From assembly GCA_964549655.1 (NCBI GenBank), contig CAZJXN010000028.1, positions 1-40,864 of the forward strand: a stretch of DNA of 40,864 bases, read 5' to 3'. The notes under the pieces are model-generated. The model searched no databases and was not told the DNA's origin. It saw only the letters and a list, made by a program, of their open reading frames with translations. Both the position numbers and the translations under genes were made by a program. Of this stretch, positions 1-7,945 are shown one piece after another. The DNA is from JADJNW01 sp964549655 (GTDB lineage: Bacteria; Bacteroidota; Bacteroidia; Chitinophagales; Saprospiraceae). Every line of letters begins with the position of its first letter. The stretch's first letter is position 1.

Positions 1-2282
1 ATGCCATTAAAGATGATACTCAAGTTTTTTAATTTCTTATTCTGATACAAGTCATCAATAAGTTTGAGCATTCCTTTTTTAGATTGCCCGTATCGCACGA
101 TAAAAATGGAGGCGGAAATGTAAGGATTCAACAACAGCGCATCAGACACCAACCCGACCGGCGGCGTATCTATCAGCACCGTATCAAAATTTGCTTGTAA
201 ATAATCAAACAAAAACTTGGTACGGTCTTGTAAAATGAGTTCTGCCGGATTGGGCGGAATCGGTCCACTTGGCACAAAATATAAGTCAGGATGAATGTCG
301 GAAGGTAGCACAATCTCTTCTATATCAACTTCTCCTATTAAATAACTACTAATACCTTGTAACATTCCCTCTTTTTCTAAATACCGAATCATTTTTGGCT
401 TGCGCAAATCAAAACCGACTAACACTGTCTTTTTACCGGAAAGCGCGATGCTCATGCCCAAGTTGACGGTTATAAAGGTTTTACCTTCTCCGCTGGTGCT
501 GGAGGTGACCAAGAGGGTTTGTTTTGCTTGTCCCGCATTCAAAAACTGCAAATTAGTACGAATCATGCGGAACATTTCGGCGATAGCAGAACGACTCGTT
601 TTACTGACGACAATATTCTTTTTGGTGGTACTATGACTGATGCCGCCGAGTATCGGTGCCGCTGTAGCCTGCTTGATATCCTCTGCCGACTGTACGCTGT
701 CATTCAAAAAATTGGCTAATAAAACCATTCCAAAAGGTAGACCTAAACCCAACAACATGGCAATGGTATAAATCATACGCGGCTTCGGCTCTATGGGTCC
801 TCCGGCGGGCAGTGCGGCATCAATCATGCGGGCATTAGAGACGGTCATCGCCATCGTCAGCGCTGATTCTTCCCGCTTTTGTAAGAGGTATAAATATAGA
901 TTTTCTTTTATATCTTTCTGACGGGTGATTTCCAACAGGTCTCGCTCAATACTTGGGATGGTACGCAGTTTTCCTTGCAATTGTTGATTTTTTACCTTTA
1001 ACGCCTGGACGTTTTTTTGCATATTGGCTTTGTGATTCCGTATCGTACTGAGCATCACTACTTTAGTATCTGCTAATTTATCATCTATTTGTCTAATCAG
1101 CGGGTGACCTTCTTTAATCGTGGTACTCAACAAACTTCTTCGCTCTTGTATACCTTTATTATATTGATTGGTTTGCTCTACTAAATTAGCATTTTCTACT
1201 GTAAAATTAATAGGCAACAAATCATACGTATTTTTATCTGATGTCAATTGCGATTCGATACTCCGAATCACGCCGTCTTGCAAGTCGAGTTGGGCGAGCT
1301 TGTTATCATTTTCATTAAATTCAGACAAATAGAGCCCGACATTGGCAGTTACATCCGTCGAAACCGTGTTTTTAGATTTGAATGATTCGATAGAGCCTTC
1401 TGAATCCGAGAGTTCTGCGGTGAGAAATTGCAAGCGTTCATTGATAAAAGCATAACTATTATTGGCTACCTCATTTTGGTCTTCAATCTCTTGTTCATTA
1501 TAAACTGTAATGAGCGTATTTACAATATCGGCAGCTTTCTGCGGCACGGGGTCTTTCAAGGAGATTTCTAATACGCTGGAAGATTCCTCGGCGGTTCTTA
1601 TTTGCAAGCGATAAGAATAATCCTGTGCAATCGCTAAAGTAGGTACGATGCGGATCGTCAATTTCAAAATGGGCGGCACTTCTGTAAAATTGTTCCGAAA
1701 TACAAACATTCCATTGTCCAAACGTACCGTATCGCCAAATGCAACCGTCATCGTTTTAGTGCCTTGCTGTAGGACGAAGCTATGGGTGTCGTTTATTTTT
1801 GGAATTTCTAAAACTGCATATTCTAAATCCTCCGCCAACGAAAACGTATCCAACAAAATCAAGCTGCCTAAGTATTGCTCGCTATCTTTGAACCGTCCCT
1901 CCATCTCGTAGATGGTATTTATTTTCAACCGCCGGACGACTTCTTCCATCAAGGTGCGCGACTTCAATATCTGCATTTCATTCTGCACATTGTTGGTATT
2001 TCCGGGCAGCCCCAGGTCTCCCAACAGATTTTCAGGCGATAGCCGCTCGGAGCCGCTCTCCGGATTTTTTATCAATACCGTGTTTCTTACTTGATATTGA
2101 TAAGTGGCATATCGCAGTTGGATGTATGCGATGCTAAGTGCAATTGCCAAGCCAATGACATAGAGATACCAATATTGCAATAGATATTTTGACAGCAAGA
2201 GCCGCATATCTATCGCTTTACCGGACTCTACGAATGCGTCTTGTACGCTTGGTACGCCGTTAGCGTGAGTATTTGAGTTCAA
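1..2282 (-). CDS. Wzc-type polysaccharide co-polymerase / tyrosine autokinase (3' end cut by window edge)
   Basis: Inner-membrane chain-length regulator fused to a cytoplasmic BY-kinase, acting with the Wza-type lipoprotein and CpsB-type phosphatase encoded just upstream. Translating the minus strand gives an open frame of 760 codons running off the left edge. It has TM1 at about residues 38-56, a long coiled periplasmic region, TM2 at about 501-523, Walker A (TSSTSGEGKTF, about 592-602), Walker A' (VLVGFDLRKP, about 616-625) and Walker B (DTVLIDTPP, about 698-706). The C-terminal tyrosine cluster expected of the family would lie beyond the edge. No ATG lies between the upstream stop and residue 26. 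The TTG at 2282 gives a normal N-terminal tail before the usual K-YLL-YW membrane entry, so I chose it over the ATG at 2207. Last gene of the capsule operon in view. Confidence 0.93.
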   Translation of the reverse strand, partial: MNSNTHANGVPSVQDAFVESGKAIDMRLLLSKYLLQYWYLYVIGLAIALSIAYIQLRYATYQYQVRNTVLIKNPESGSERLSPENLLGDLGLPGNTNNVQNEMQILKSRTLMEEVVRRLKINTIYEMEGRFKDSEQYLGSLILLDTFSLAEDLEYAVLEIPKINDTHSFVLQQGTKTMTVAFGDTVRLDNGMFVFRNNFTEVPPILKLTIRIVPTLAIAQDYSYRLQIRTAEESSSVLEISLKDPVPQKAADIVNTLITVYNEQEIEDQNEVANNSYAFINERLQFLTAELSDSEGSIESFKSKNTVSTDVTANVGLYLSEFNENDNKLAQLDLQDGVIRSIESQLTSDKNTYDLLPINFTVENANLVEQTNQYNKGIQERRSLLSTTIKEGHPLIRQIDDKLADTKVVMLSTIRNHKANMQKNVQALKVKNQQLQGKLRTIPSIERDLLEITRQKDIKENLYLYLLQKREESALTMAMTVSNARMIDAALPAGGPIEPKPRMIYTIAMLLGLGLPFGMVLLANFLNDSVQSAEDIKQATAAPILGGISHSTTKKNIVVSKTSRSAIAEMFRMIRTNLQFLNAGQAKQTLLVTSSTSGEGKTFITVNLGMSIALSGKKTVLVGFDLRKPKMIRYLEKEGMLQGISSYLIGEVDIEEIVLPSDIHPDLYFVPSGPIPPNPAELILQDRTKFLFDYLQANFDTVLIDTPPVGLVSDALLLNPYISASIFIVRYGQSKKGMLKLIDDLYQNKKLKNLSIIFNG

Positions 2283-2340
2283 TGTGGTAAATTTGTTTTG
2301 ATGTGATATTTATTGTAATCGGTTGAACTCGTGTGGCGTG

Positions 2341-2502
2341 ATAGAACACGGATTTGCACGGATGCGACAGATTAAAACGGATTTTTAGCACGCTCCTTTT
2401 GGATCGGAACAATCCATACGGATAGTTTAGGGCAATTGATAAGCCAAAATCTGTACCAATCCGTCGTCCCGACCACTGTCGGAATGCAAATCCGTGTTCT
2501 AT
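2341..2502. repeat. Inverted-repeat element, copy 1
   Basis: The arms ATAGAACACGGATTTGCA (2341-2358) and its exact reverse complement (2485-2502) form an 18-bp perfect inverted repeat around a 126-bp core. The core itself carries further CGGAT-type words. A second copy with 15-bp shared arms lies at 20343-20584. There is no reading frame or transposase inside. It looks like a non-autonomous palindromic intergenic repeat. Confidence 0.75.
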
Positions 2503-2551
2503 TATGTGGTACAGGTTGAACCGAAGGTTGTAAATTAATTTTTGTTCTATT

Positions 2552-2785
2552 ATGATTCCAAGTTGCTTTTTTAATGTTGGGCTAAAGCCAAACTATTACC
2601 CTGTTTTTATCCCCGCGCTGAAGCGCGGGGCAACTGATTGTCAACGTTTTATAGTTACCCCGCCATTCATGGCGGGGTTAAAAGCAACCCACATATTGGA
2701 CTTTAGTCCAAATTTACGACAACAACTTGAAACCGTAATTGAGCCTTATTTTTTTTACTTTAATAAAAGCAGCATAAAAAATTAA
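2552..2785 (+). repeat. Hairpin-cluster repeat that can be read as a 77-aa frame
   Basis: Hairpins follow each other closely: a weak one near 2577-2593 (TTGGGCTAAAGCCAA), CCCCGCGCTGAAGCGCGGGG at 2611-2630, ACCCCGCC / GGCGGGGT at 2657-2678, and TTGGACTTTAGTCCAA at 2696-2711. The whole unit is open on the plus strand (78 codons with stop). From memory, similar short predicted proteins with a GLKP...ALKRGATD...MAGLKA pattern are annotated in many Bacteroidota genomes. Because the residues are dictated by the palindromes, I read it as a structural repeat rather than a gene; translation is not excluded. Confidence 0.6.
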
Positions 2786-2798
2786 TATTCTGCTGTAC

Positions 2799-3569
2799 TT
2801 ATCTCACAAGAAAAATAGCAATCAAGTTAATAGCTGTAAAACCGATACCTGTCCACGACAGAATTTTAGTAGTCTGATCGGATATAATGGACGTTTTCGC
2901 TTTCGTAGGCTCTATATAGATTTTATCATTTTGGCGCAAGTAATAATAAGGCGAATCAAATAATTGTCGGGATCGTAAATTAACTCGTCCGTATTCCCTT
3001 TTACCATCCTGTTCGCGTACAATTAAAATATTGGAACGGTTGCCGTAATTGGTCAAATCCCCTGCCATTCCTAATGCTTCAATGATCGTAATTTTTTCTT
3101 CCGACACAGCAAAAGTCATGGGTCTGCCAACCTCTCCCAGCACCGTAAATCGGAAATTAAGTAGGCGTACATTTACTACGGGGTCTTGCAGCGTACTTTT
3201 TAGTTCGGCTGTCATTATTTTTTTTACTTCTTGGAGCGTCAGTCCTGCTACTTTTATCTCCCCAAGCGTGGGAAATGTAATGTAACCATCGGGGCTTACT
3301 ACATAACTATTTGCTATAGTTGATTCATTGCCTGCACTGGCACTAAACGTTGGCACAATGCGCTCCGGCACGACGACTTCCACTTGAATGGCAAGCGCAT
3401 CGGCGGGTTGAATAATTAAAGCAGGAACCGAATCCATTACTTCCGGGGTCGCCGAAAACTCCGCTCCTTCATTGAAATTGACCAATTCCTTGTGCGTGGT
3501 GCAGCTATGAAACAGCGTAGCAATAAGTAATAAAGAAATATATGGTAACAGACTGCGGTATAATTGCAT
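2799..3569 (-). CDS. Wza-type polysaccharide export lipoprotein
   Basis: Outer-membrane secretin-like protein for capsule or exopolysaccharide export, partner of the Wzc-type kinase. It has a hydrophobic signal segment (residues 5-20) ending in a lipoprotein-like LFHSC with Cys23; the residues before the Cys (F-H-S) are not an ideal lipobox. A Poly_export domain starts near 50 (ALIIQPADALAIQVEV), followed by an SLBB-like beta region (about 145-215). A hydrophobic C-terminal helix (about 234-254) resembles the helix that lets Wza proteins cross the outer membrane. Length (256 aa) is normal for the short Bacteroidota form. It follows the phosphatase gene by 42 bp. The start is ATG at 3569. Confidence 0.92.
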   Translation of the reverse strand: MQLYRSLLPYISLLLIATLFHSCTTHKELVNFNEGAEFSATPEVMDSVPALIIQPADALAIQVEVVVPERIVPTFSASAGNESTIANSYVVSPDGYITFPTLGEIKVAGLTLQEVKKIMTAELKSTLQDPVVNVRLLNFRFTVLGEVGRPMTFAVSEEKITIIEALGMAGDLTNYGNRSNILIVREQDGKREYGRVNLRSRQLFDSPYYYLRQNDKIYIEPTKAKTSIISDQTTKILSWTGIGFTAINLIAIFLVR

Positions 3570-3611
3570 GGAGGTGCTTATTAAATTGTGTAAATAGATT
3601 TTGCCACAAAC

Positions 3612-4382
3612 CTATAAAATTTTAGAAACCTTATAGGTTTCATTGTCCGTAAGTTGGGCATTAGCAAACTCGTAAGTAGACAAAATTTCCTGTATTTTTT
3701 TATCTTTTAATGCAATGTGTAATAACTCAATATGGCGTTGATGGTGTAAATCGGTACACAAATAATCAATCATTTTATTTTTCAACAACTTATAAGCCGT
3801 TTCTTGCACTGGCTTGCCATAATGTCCGATCAGGGAGAGTATGTTTAGTTGAAATTTACATCCATATTCTTTCAGGCGACTATACTCCTCAAAATTCTTT
3901 TTCAAAAATAGATACCGCTCTGGATGCGCTAAGATTGGATGGTAACCTTTTGTTTGTAATTTAAAAATATGATGAAATAAATTGGGTGGCGCCGTCACAA
4001 ATGACATTTCTACCAGCACATGATTGCCCGGCAAAGTCAACAGTTCATCACTTTTTATAATATTATCAAAATGTTCATCCATGTAATATTCTGCCGCCGC
4101 GCCGATTTCTATTGCTATTCCAGCCTCTTTTACTGCTTTTTGCAAGTTCTGTAATCCGTCCAGAATCACCGCCTTGGTATTTGGATATAAATCGGACATT
4201 ACATGAGGTGTAGTAAAAAGTTGTTTATAACCCAATGCTTGTAAGCCGCGTATCAAATGTAAAGATGTTTCCATCGTATCCGCCCCATCGTCAATGCCCG
4301 GAATGAGGTGTGAATGAAAATCAACGACCAAGTGGGAAAAGTCAGGTATAAAGGATTGTTTTTTTTTGAAAATCGAAAACAT
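3612..4382 (-). CDS. CpsB/YwqE-type PHP-fold protein-tyrosine phosphatase
   Basis: Metal-dependent tyrosine phosphatase that would dephosphorylate the BY-kinase encoded downstream, so the capsule operon carries both kinase and phosphatase. The PHP motifs are all present: HSH within DFHSHLIPGIDDGAD (His23, His25), TTPH (57-60), an acidic ligand near Glu98, AHPERY (152-157), and CTDLHH near 213-218. Length (256 aa) matches CpsB/CapC/YwqE enzymes. No signal peptide, so cytoplasmic. The gene sits between the four-helix remnant and the wza-type gene; the start is ATG at 4382, preceded by a GGGTATTGG word repeat. Confidence 0.92.
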   Translation of the reverse strand: MFSIFKKKQSFIPDFSHLVVDFHSHLIPGIDDGADTMETSLHLIRGLQALGYKQLFTTPHVMSDLYPNTKAVILDGLQNLQKAVKEAGIAIEIGAAAEYYMDEHFDNIIKSDELLTLPGNHVLVEMSFVTAPPNLFHHIFKLQTKGYHPILAHPERYLFLKKNFEEYSRLKEYGCKFQLNILSLIGHYGKPVQETAYKLLKNKMIDYLCTDLHHQRHIELLHIALKDKKIQEILSTYEFANAQLTDNETYKVSKIL

Positions 4383-4435
4383 GGTGTGGGTATTGGATTT
4401 TGGGTATTGGGTGTTAGATATTTGGGTTTTCGGGC

Positions 4436-4633
4436 TTAAATGAGTTTGTGAAGCATTTTACAAATATTTTCACTTTGCTGAATAAAAGGGAAAGATATTT
4501 CCTGTTTGAGATAGCCCATTTCAGACGAAATAATTAATAATGTAATTAACTCCGCAGCCGAGCCTTTAGCAATATGAAAATGTTTAATAGCTTGTTTATT
4601 TGTATCTAATTCATTTCCTTCCGCAATAACACC
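4436..4633 (-). pseudogene. 3' remnant of a four-helix-bundle (23S rRNA IVS-type) protein gene
   Basis: Reading leftward from the stop codon of the epimerase gene, in the same frame, gives GVIAEGNELDTNKQAIKHF and on through AKGSAAELITLLIISSEMGYL to a TAA at 4436-4438. This matches the second half of IVS-type four-helix proteins (pattern AEGN-RDTNKEF...AKGSAAEL). The first two helices and any start codon are missing. The join falls exactly at the epimerase TAG (4634-4636), so a suppressed stop would produce a fusion. Probably left by a deletion or insertion event. A second, complete member of the family is in the same operon at 6687-7748. Confidence 0.8.
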
Positions 4634-5686
4634 CTATTCAGCATAATAACCCCTGTACCAAGTAATAAAATATTTAATACCATCTTTTACAGTCGTTGTC
4701 GGTTTATAATCAAAATCTTTCGCCAAATCCGCCACATCGGCGGCAGTGGACGCTACGTCGCCGGGCTGCATAGGTAAAAATTCTTTTTTTGCCGTTTTGC
4801 CCAAATTTTGCTCAATGGCTTCTATAAAATCCATGAGCTTCACTGGCTTTTGATTGCCAATATTATAGATTTTATAGGGTGCTTTTGACGTAGCAGGATT
4901 CGGTTGTAATGAATTCCAATCCGCATTCCCACTCGGCGAGTTATCAATAACGCGTAGCACGCCTTCTACAATATCATCAATGTAAGTAAAATCGCGCATC
5001 ATTTTACCTTGGTTGAATACTCGAATGGGTCGGTCTTCCAAAATTGCTTTTGTAAATAAAAAAAGCGCATCATCGGGTCGCTCCCAAGGTCCGTAAACGG
5101 TAAAGAAGCGCAAGCCCGTAGTGGGCAAATTAAATAAATGACTATATGTATGCGCCATCAATTCATTACTTTTTTTAGTGGCTGCATATAATGAAATGGG
5201 ATGGTCTACATTATCGGAGGTAGAAAATGGCATTTTTTCATTTAGTCCATACACGCTGGAACTGCTGGCATACACTAAATGTTTTATTCGATTGTGCCGA
5301 CAGGCTTCCAAAATATTTATAAAACCAATGATATTACTATTGATGTAAGGACGTGGATTTTGTACGCTATATCTTACACCAGCTTGTGCCGCGAGATTAC
5401 AAACTGCATCAAATTTTTCATTCTCAAACAGGGTGTTTAGATTTTCTTCATCTTCTAATTCGAGTTTTATAAAGCGATAGTTTGGATGTTTTTCACTCGT
5501 AATCAATTCATTATAATGCGTATCGTCTTCGCAAATTCCTGCCATTCTCAATCGGTCGTACTTCAATTTTATATCATAATAATTATTCACAATATCTAAA
5601 CCGACTACGTCGTCTCCGCGCGCTATCAAGCGATTTGCTACATGAAAGCCGATAAATCCTGCCGTGCCGGTTACTAAAATTTTCAA
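4634..5686 (-). CDS. UDP-glucuronate 4-epimerase-type SDR
   Basis: Extended short-chain dehydrogenase/reductase of the UDP-GlcA to UDP-GalA epimerase group. It has the NAD motif GTAGFIG (7-13), NLAAQAGVRYS (about 97-107), the SSSSVYG strand and the catalytic pair Tyr167-Lys171 (YAATKK). LRFFTVYGPWERPDDALFLF is typical of this group rather than of TviC/WbpP. Length (350 aa) is normal. The start is TTG at 5686, two bases after the stop of the WbpB-type gene (TAATTTTG), which suggests translational coupling; no ATG is available nearby. No UDP-glucose dehydrogenase is in view, so its substrate may come from elsewhere, or it may act on one of the diacetamido-uronate intermediates; the sequence cannot decide. 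Confidence 0.9.
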   Translation of the reverse strand: MKILVTGTAGFIGFHVANRLIARGDDVVGLDIVNNYYDIKLKYDRLRMAGICEDDTHYNELITSEKHPNYRFIKLELEDEENLNTLFENEKFDAVCNLAAQAGVRYSVQNPRPYINSNIIGFINILEACRHNRIKHLVYASSSSVYGLNEKMPFSTSDNVDHPISLYAATKKSNELMAHTYSHLFNLPTTGLRFFTVYGPWERPDDALFLFTKAILEDRPIRVFNQGKMMRDFTYIDDIVEGVLRVIDNSPSGNADWNSLQPNPATSKAPYKIYNIGNQKPVKLMDFIEAIEQNLGKTAKKEFLPMQPGDVASTAADVADLAKDFDYKPTTTVKDGIKYFITWYRGYYAE

Positions 5687-5688
5687 AA

Positions 5689-6690
5689 TTATGTTAGGGT
5701 GTTGTAATGTTTTTGTGTTAATGTTTTGGAGTTGAACGGATGGTCACTCAATGGTAGTGCTGCCAGCGAATGATAACTTCCTTGTAAACCAATGGGTTGC
5801 GCTTCTCGAATGTGATGAACAATTTCAATAGCCTTTAGCGATTCTTCTAATCCGAAGCCATTTCCAGCCAAAATTTCCTGATAACTCAAGGTGTGCAAAT
5901 CAGTAAAACCTTCACTAAATTCAATTTCTTTTTCATCCATTGTAATAGAACGGAAGGTTCTGATGCCTTTATTTTTTATTTCAACGGGCAACGTGTCTGC
6001 ATTAATACTCAAAAACCATTTGACACGCGCTTTTTCTAATTGTAAAAAACCAGCCGCGCGGTCATGCGTGTGTACGTGTACGACATTTTCTTGCACCGCC
6101 CCAAAAATCCAAGTCAACATATCAAAAAAGTGAATCCCAATATTGGTCGCAATGCCGCCTGATTTACTTACATCGCCTTTCCAGCTTGTATAATACCATT
6201 TACCACGAGATGTAATATACGTCAATTCGACATCATGGATTTTATTAATTGTCTCTTTTTCAACCTGCTTTTTTAAAGCTATAATGACCGGATGTAAGCG
6301 CAATTGTAAAATGGTGTAAATCGTTTTGCCCGTTTCTTGCATTATATCGCGCAGTGCCGCTACGTTCCAGGGATTCAATACTAAGGGTTTTTCACAAATA
6401 ACATCCGCACCGTAGCGTAAGCCAAAGCGAATGTGGGCATCGTGCAGGTAATTTGGAGAACAAACCGTGAGAAAATCAATTTTTGTGCCTTCTCGTTTTC
6501 GTTTTTCAATGTGCCGGTCAAAACGTTCATATTCTGTAAAGAAATCGGTATCCGGAAAATAATTATCCATTACACCAACTGAATCATTTTTATCAAAAGC
6601 TGCAATGAGTTGATTATCAGTTACTTTGATGGCTTTCAAATGTCGAGGTGCGATGTAGCCGCCTACGCCAATTATTGCAAAATTTTTCAT
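5689..6690 (-). CDS. wbpB: WbpB/WlbA-type UDP-GlcNAc-uronate 3-dehydrogenase (Gfo/Idh/MocA)
   Basis: Oxidises C3 of UDP-N-acetylglucosaminuronate to the 3-keto sugar with bound NAD. The N-terminus MKNFAIIGVGGYIAPRH, the catalytic CEKP (99-102, Lys101), the ILQLR-HP-IIALK segment (about 127-140), TYITSRGKWY (157-166) and GGIATNIGIHFFD (178-190, His187) match what I remember of Pseudomonas WbpB and Bordetella WlbA. Length (333 aa) fits. Characterised WbpB/WlbA enzymes of the Pseudomonas and Bordetella type reoxidise NADH with 2-oxoglutarate, giving 2-hydroxyglutarate; that makes lhgO in the same operon notable. ATG at 6690 overlaps the stop of the acetyltransferase gene (ATGA). Confidence 0.93.
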   Translation of the reverse strand: MKNFAIIGVGGYIAPRHLKAIKVTDNQLIAAFDKNDSVGVMDNYFPDTDFFTEYERFDRHIEKRKREGTKIDFLTVCSPNYLHDAHIRFGLRYGADVICEKPLVLNPWNVAALRDIMQETGKTIYTILQLRLHPVIIALKKQVEKETINKIHDVELTYITSRGKWYYTSWKGDVSKSGGIATNIGIHFFDMLTWIFGAVQENVVHVHTHDRAAGFLQLEKARVKWFLSINADTLPVEIKNKGIRTFRSITMDEKEIEFSEGFTDLHTLSYQEILAGNGFGLEESLKAIEIVHHIREAQPIGLQGSYHSLAALPLSDHPFNSKTLTQKHYNTLT

Positions 6691-7748
6691 GCGGAGGATG
6701 GGAGGATACCGCCATTGCGGGACAAGTTAGGAAGATGGGAGGATATGACTGTTTTTTCAACTTTTTCTCCTTTCAACTTATAATATTCTCCACTTTTTTT
6801 ACAAGGAGCTGCACCATTAGTATCAAATTCAAGTTTTTCGCCATGTTCGCTCATCCATCCTATTTGACGTGCAGGATTTCCAACGACCATTGCATAATCG
6901 GGAATATTTTTAGTCACCACTGCTCCTGCACCAATGAAAGCATATTTTCCAATGTTATTTCCACATACAATTGTGGAGTTGGCACCAATCGTAGCCCCTT
7001 TACCAACATGGGTTTTCAGGTACTCCGCTTTGCGATTCACGGCGCTGCGCGGATTTATTACATTGGTAAAAACCATAGAAGGCCCGAGAAATACATCATC
7101 TTCACAAATCACTCCTTCATAGATAGAAACATTATTTTGCACTTTTACATTATTACCTAATAGTACTCCATTTGCTATAAAAACATTTTGTCCGATATTA
7201 CAATTTTCCCCAATGACTGCGCCAGACATGATATGCGAGAAGTGCCAGATTTGGGTGTCGGTGCCAATGGTAGCGCCGAATTCTACAATGGAAGATTCAT
7301 GCACAAAATAAGAGGATGGGAGGATAGGAGGATAGGAGGATACGCGACTTTGAAGTGTTTCGCACGCCACCTCAGGCTCTCCTGCTCGGTTTTCTTGCGT
7401 GTCACGTAAGGCATTTAGTTGACGAGCGATTATGCTGATTTCGTTGTGCAAGTTAATCTTATCTTCCTCCTGTAAATAATTTAGCTGCTGTGCAATTGTA
7501 AGTTGGCAGTGTACTTCCATTAAACTGCCAAAAGCGATTTCAGTGAATTGAGCTTGCTCTTTAAATGACTTGCGGACGCTGCCTTCTGCGAGATTGGACG
7601 CTATCGAAACTGCCGCTCGCCGCATTTGACTAGTGAGCCCAAATTGTTCTTGTTTAGGAAATTGCGATGTGAAACTATACACTTTTTTGACTAACGTCAT
7701 TGAGTCTTGCCAAACCCTTAATGTTTCAAAATAGAATTGATATGCCAT
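6687..7748 (-). CDS. Fusion: four-helix (IVS-type) protein + WbpD-type N-acetyltransferase
   Basis: Residues 1 to about 118 are a complete IVS-type four-helix protein (VWQDSMTLV, then SNLAEGSVRKSFKEQAQF). Residues about 119-148 are a linker, partly encoded by GGATAGGAGGATAGGAGGAT words. Residues about 149-305 are a left-handed beta-helix acyltransferase with hexapeptide repeats, IWHFSHI, and VGNPARQIGWMSEHG. That domain matches WbpD, which N-acetylates UDP-2-acetamido-3-amino-glucuronate. The C-terminal tail (about 335-353) is again encoded by the word repeat. WbpD proteins normally begin near SYFVHESSIV (146-155), so a separate product could start at the GTG at 7304. Either the two genes were joined by loss of a stop, or translation restarts inside. 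Pathway partner of WbpB and WbpE in the same operon. Confidence 0.85.
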   Translation of the reverse strand: MAYQFYFETLRVWQDSMTLVKKVYSFTSQFPKQEQFGLTSQMRRAAVSIASNLAEGSVRKSFKEQAQFTEIAFGSLMEVHCQLTIAQQLNYLQEEDKINLHNEISIIARQLNALRDTQENRAGEPEVACETLQSRVSSYPPILPSSYFVHESSIVEFGATIGTDTQIWHFSHIMSGAVIGENCNIGQNVFIANGVLLGNNVKVQNNVSIYEGVICEDDVFLGPSMVFTNVINPRSAVNRKAEYLKTHVGKGATIGANSTIVCGNNIGKYAFIGAGAVVTKNIPDYAMVVGNPARQIGWMSEHGEKLEFDTNGAAPCKKSGEYYKLKGEKVEKTVISSHLPNLSRNGGILPSSA

Positions 7749-7945
7749 TTTCCTATATTCTTATCCTCCCATCCTCTTCCACTCTGCTCACGGCTTCGCC
7801 GTTGAAAAGTCGCAACGTCTTTTCAGAAAAAAAAGAAAAAAATCAATGTTAAAAATACCTATATGCAAAGCGATAAATTCGCAATAATAAAATCCTCCCA
7901 TCTTATCCACAAGGCGGAATCCTCCCATCCTCCTATCCTCCCCTT
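6692..7945. repeat. GGATGGGAGGAT word repeats around the four-helix/wbpD gene
   Basis: Degenerate tandem copies of (A)GGAT(G)GGAGGAT or the complement ATCCTCCCATCC occur at about 6693-6713, 6731-6747, 7311-7345, 7752-7776 and 7889-7945. Two of these clusters lie inside the fusion frame, encoding its linker and its C-terminal tail; the others flank it. Orientation flips between the clusters flanking upstream and downstream. They look like short-period expansions linked to the IVS-type gene, as elsewhere in this window where other words occupy intergenic gaps. Confidence 0.65.

Larger units (their letters stand above)
2283..2798. other. Repeat-filled gap between the Wza-type and Wzc-type genes
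   Basis: This 516-bp stretch holds two separate repeat structures, an 18-bp inverted-repeat element (2341-2502) and a cluster of hairpins (about 2577-2711), and no gene I can support. It is unusually long for a gap between partner genes of one capsule export system. Transcription from the upstream genes has to cross the hairpins to reach the kinase gene. Confidence 0.7.

Noticed and set aside
2341..2711. CRISPR array
   Set aside because: Repeats here are inverted pairs and hairpins of different sequence, not regularly spaced direct repeats with spacers, and no cas gene is present.
6648..7160. 170-codon rightward frame opposite the WbpD-type gene
   Set aside because: Antisense of a well-supported coding region, low-complexity composition and no recognisable family.
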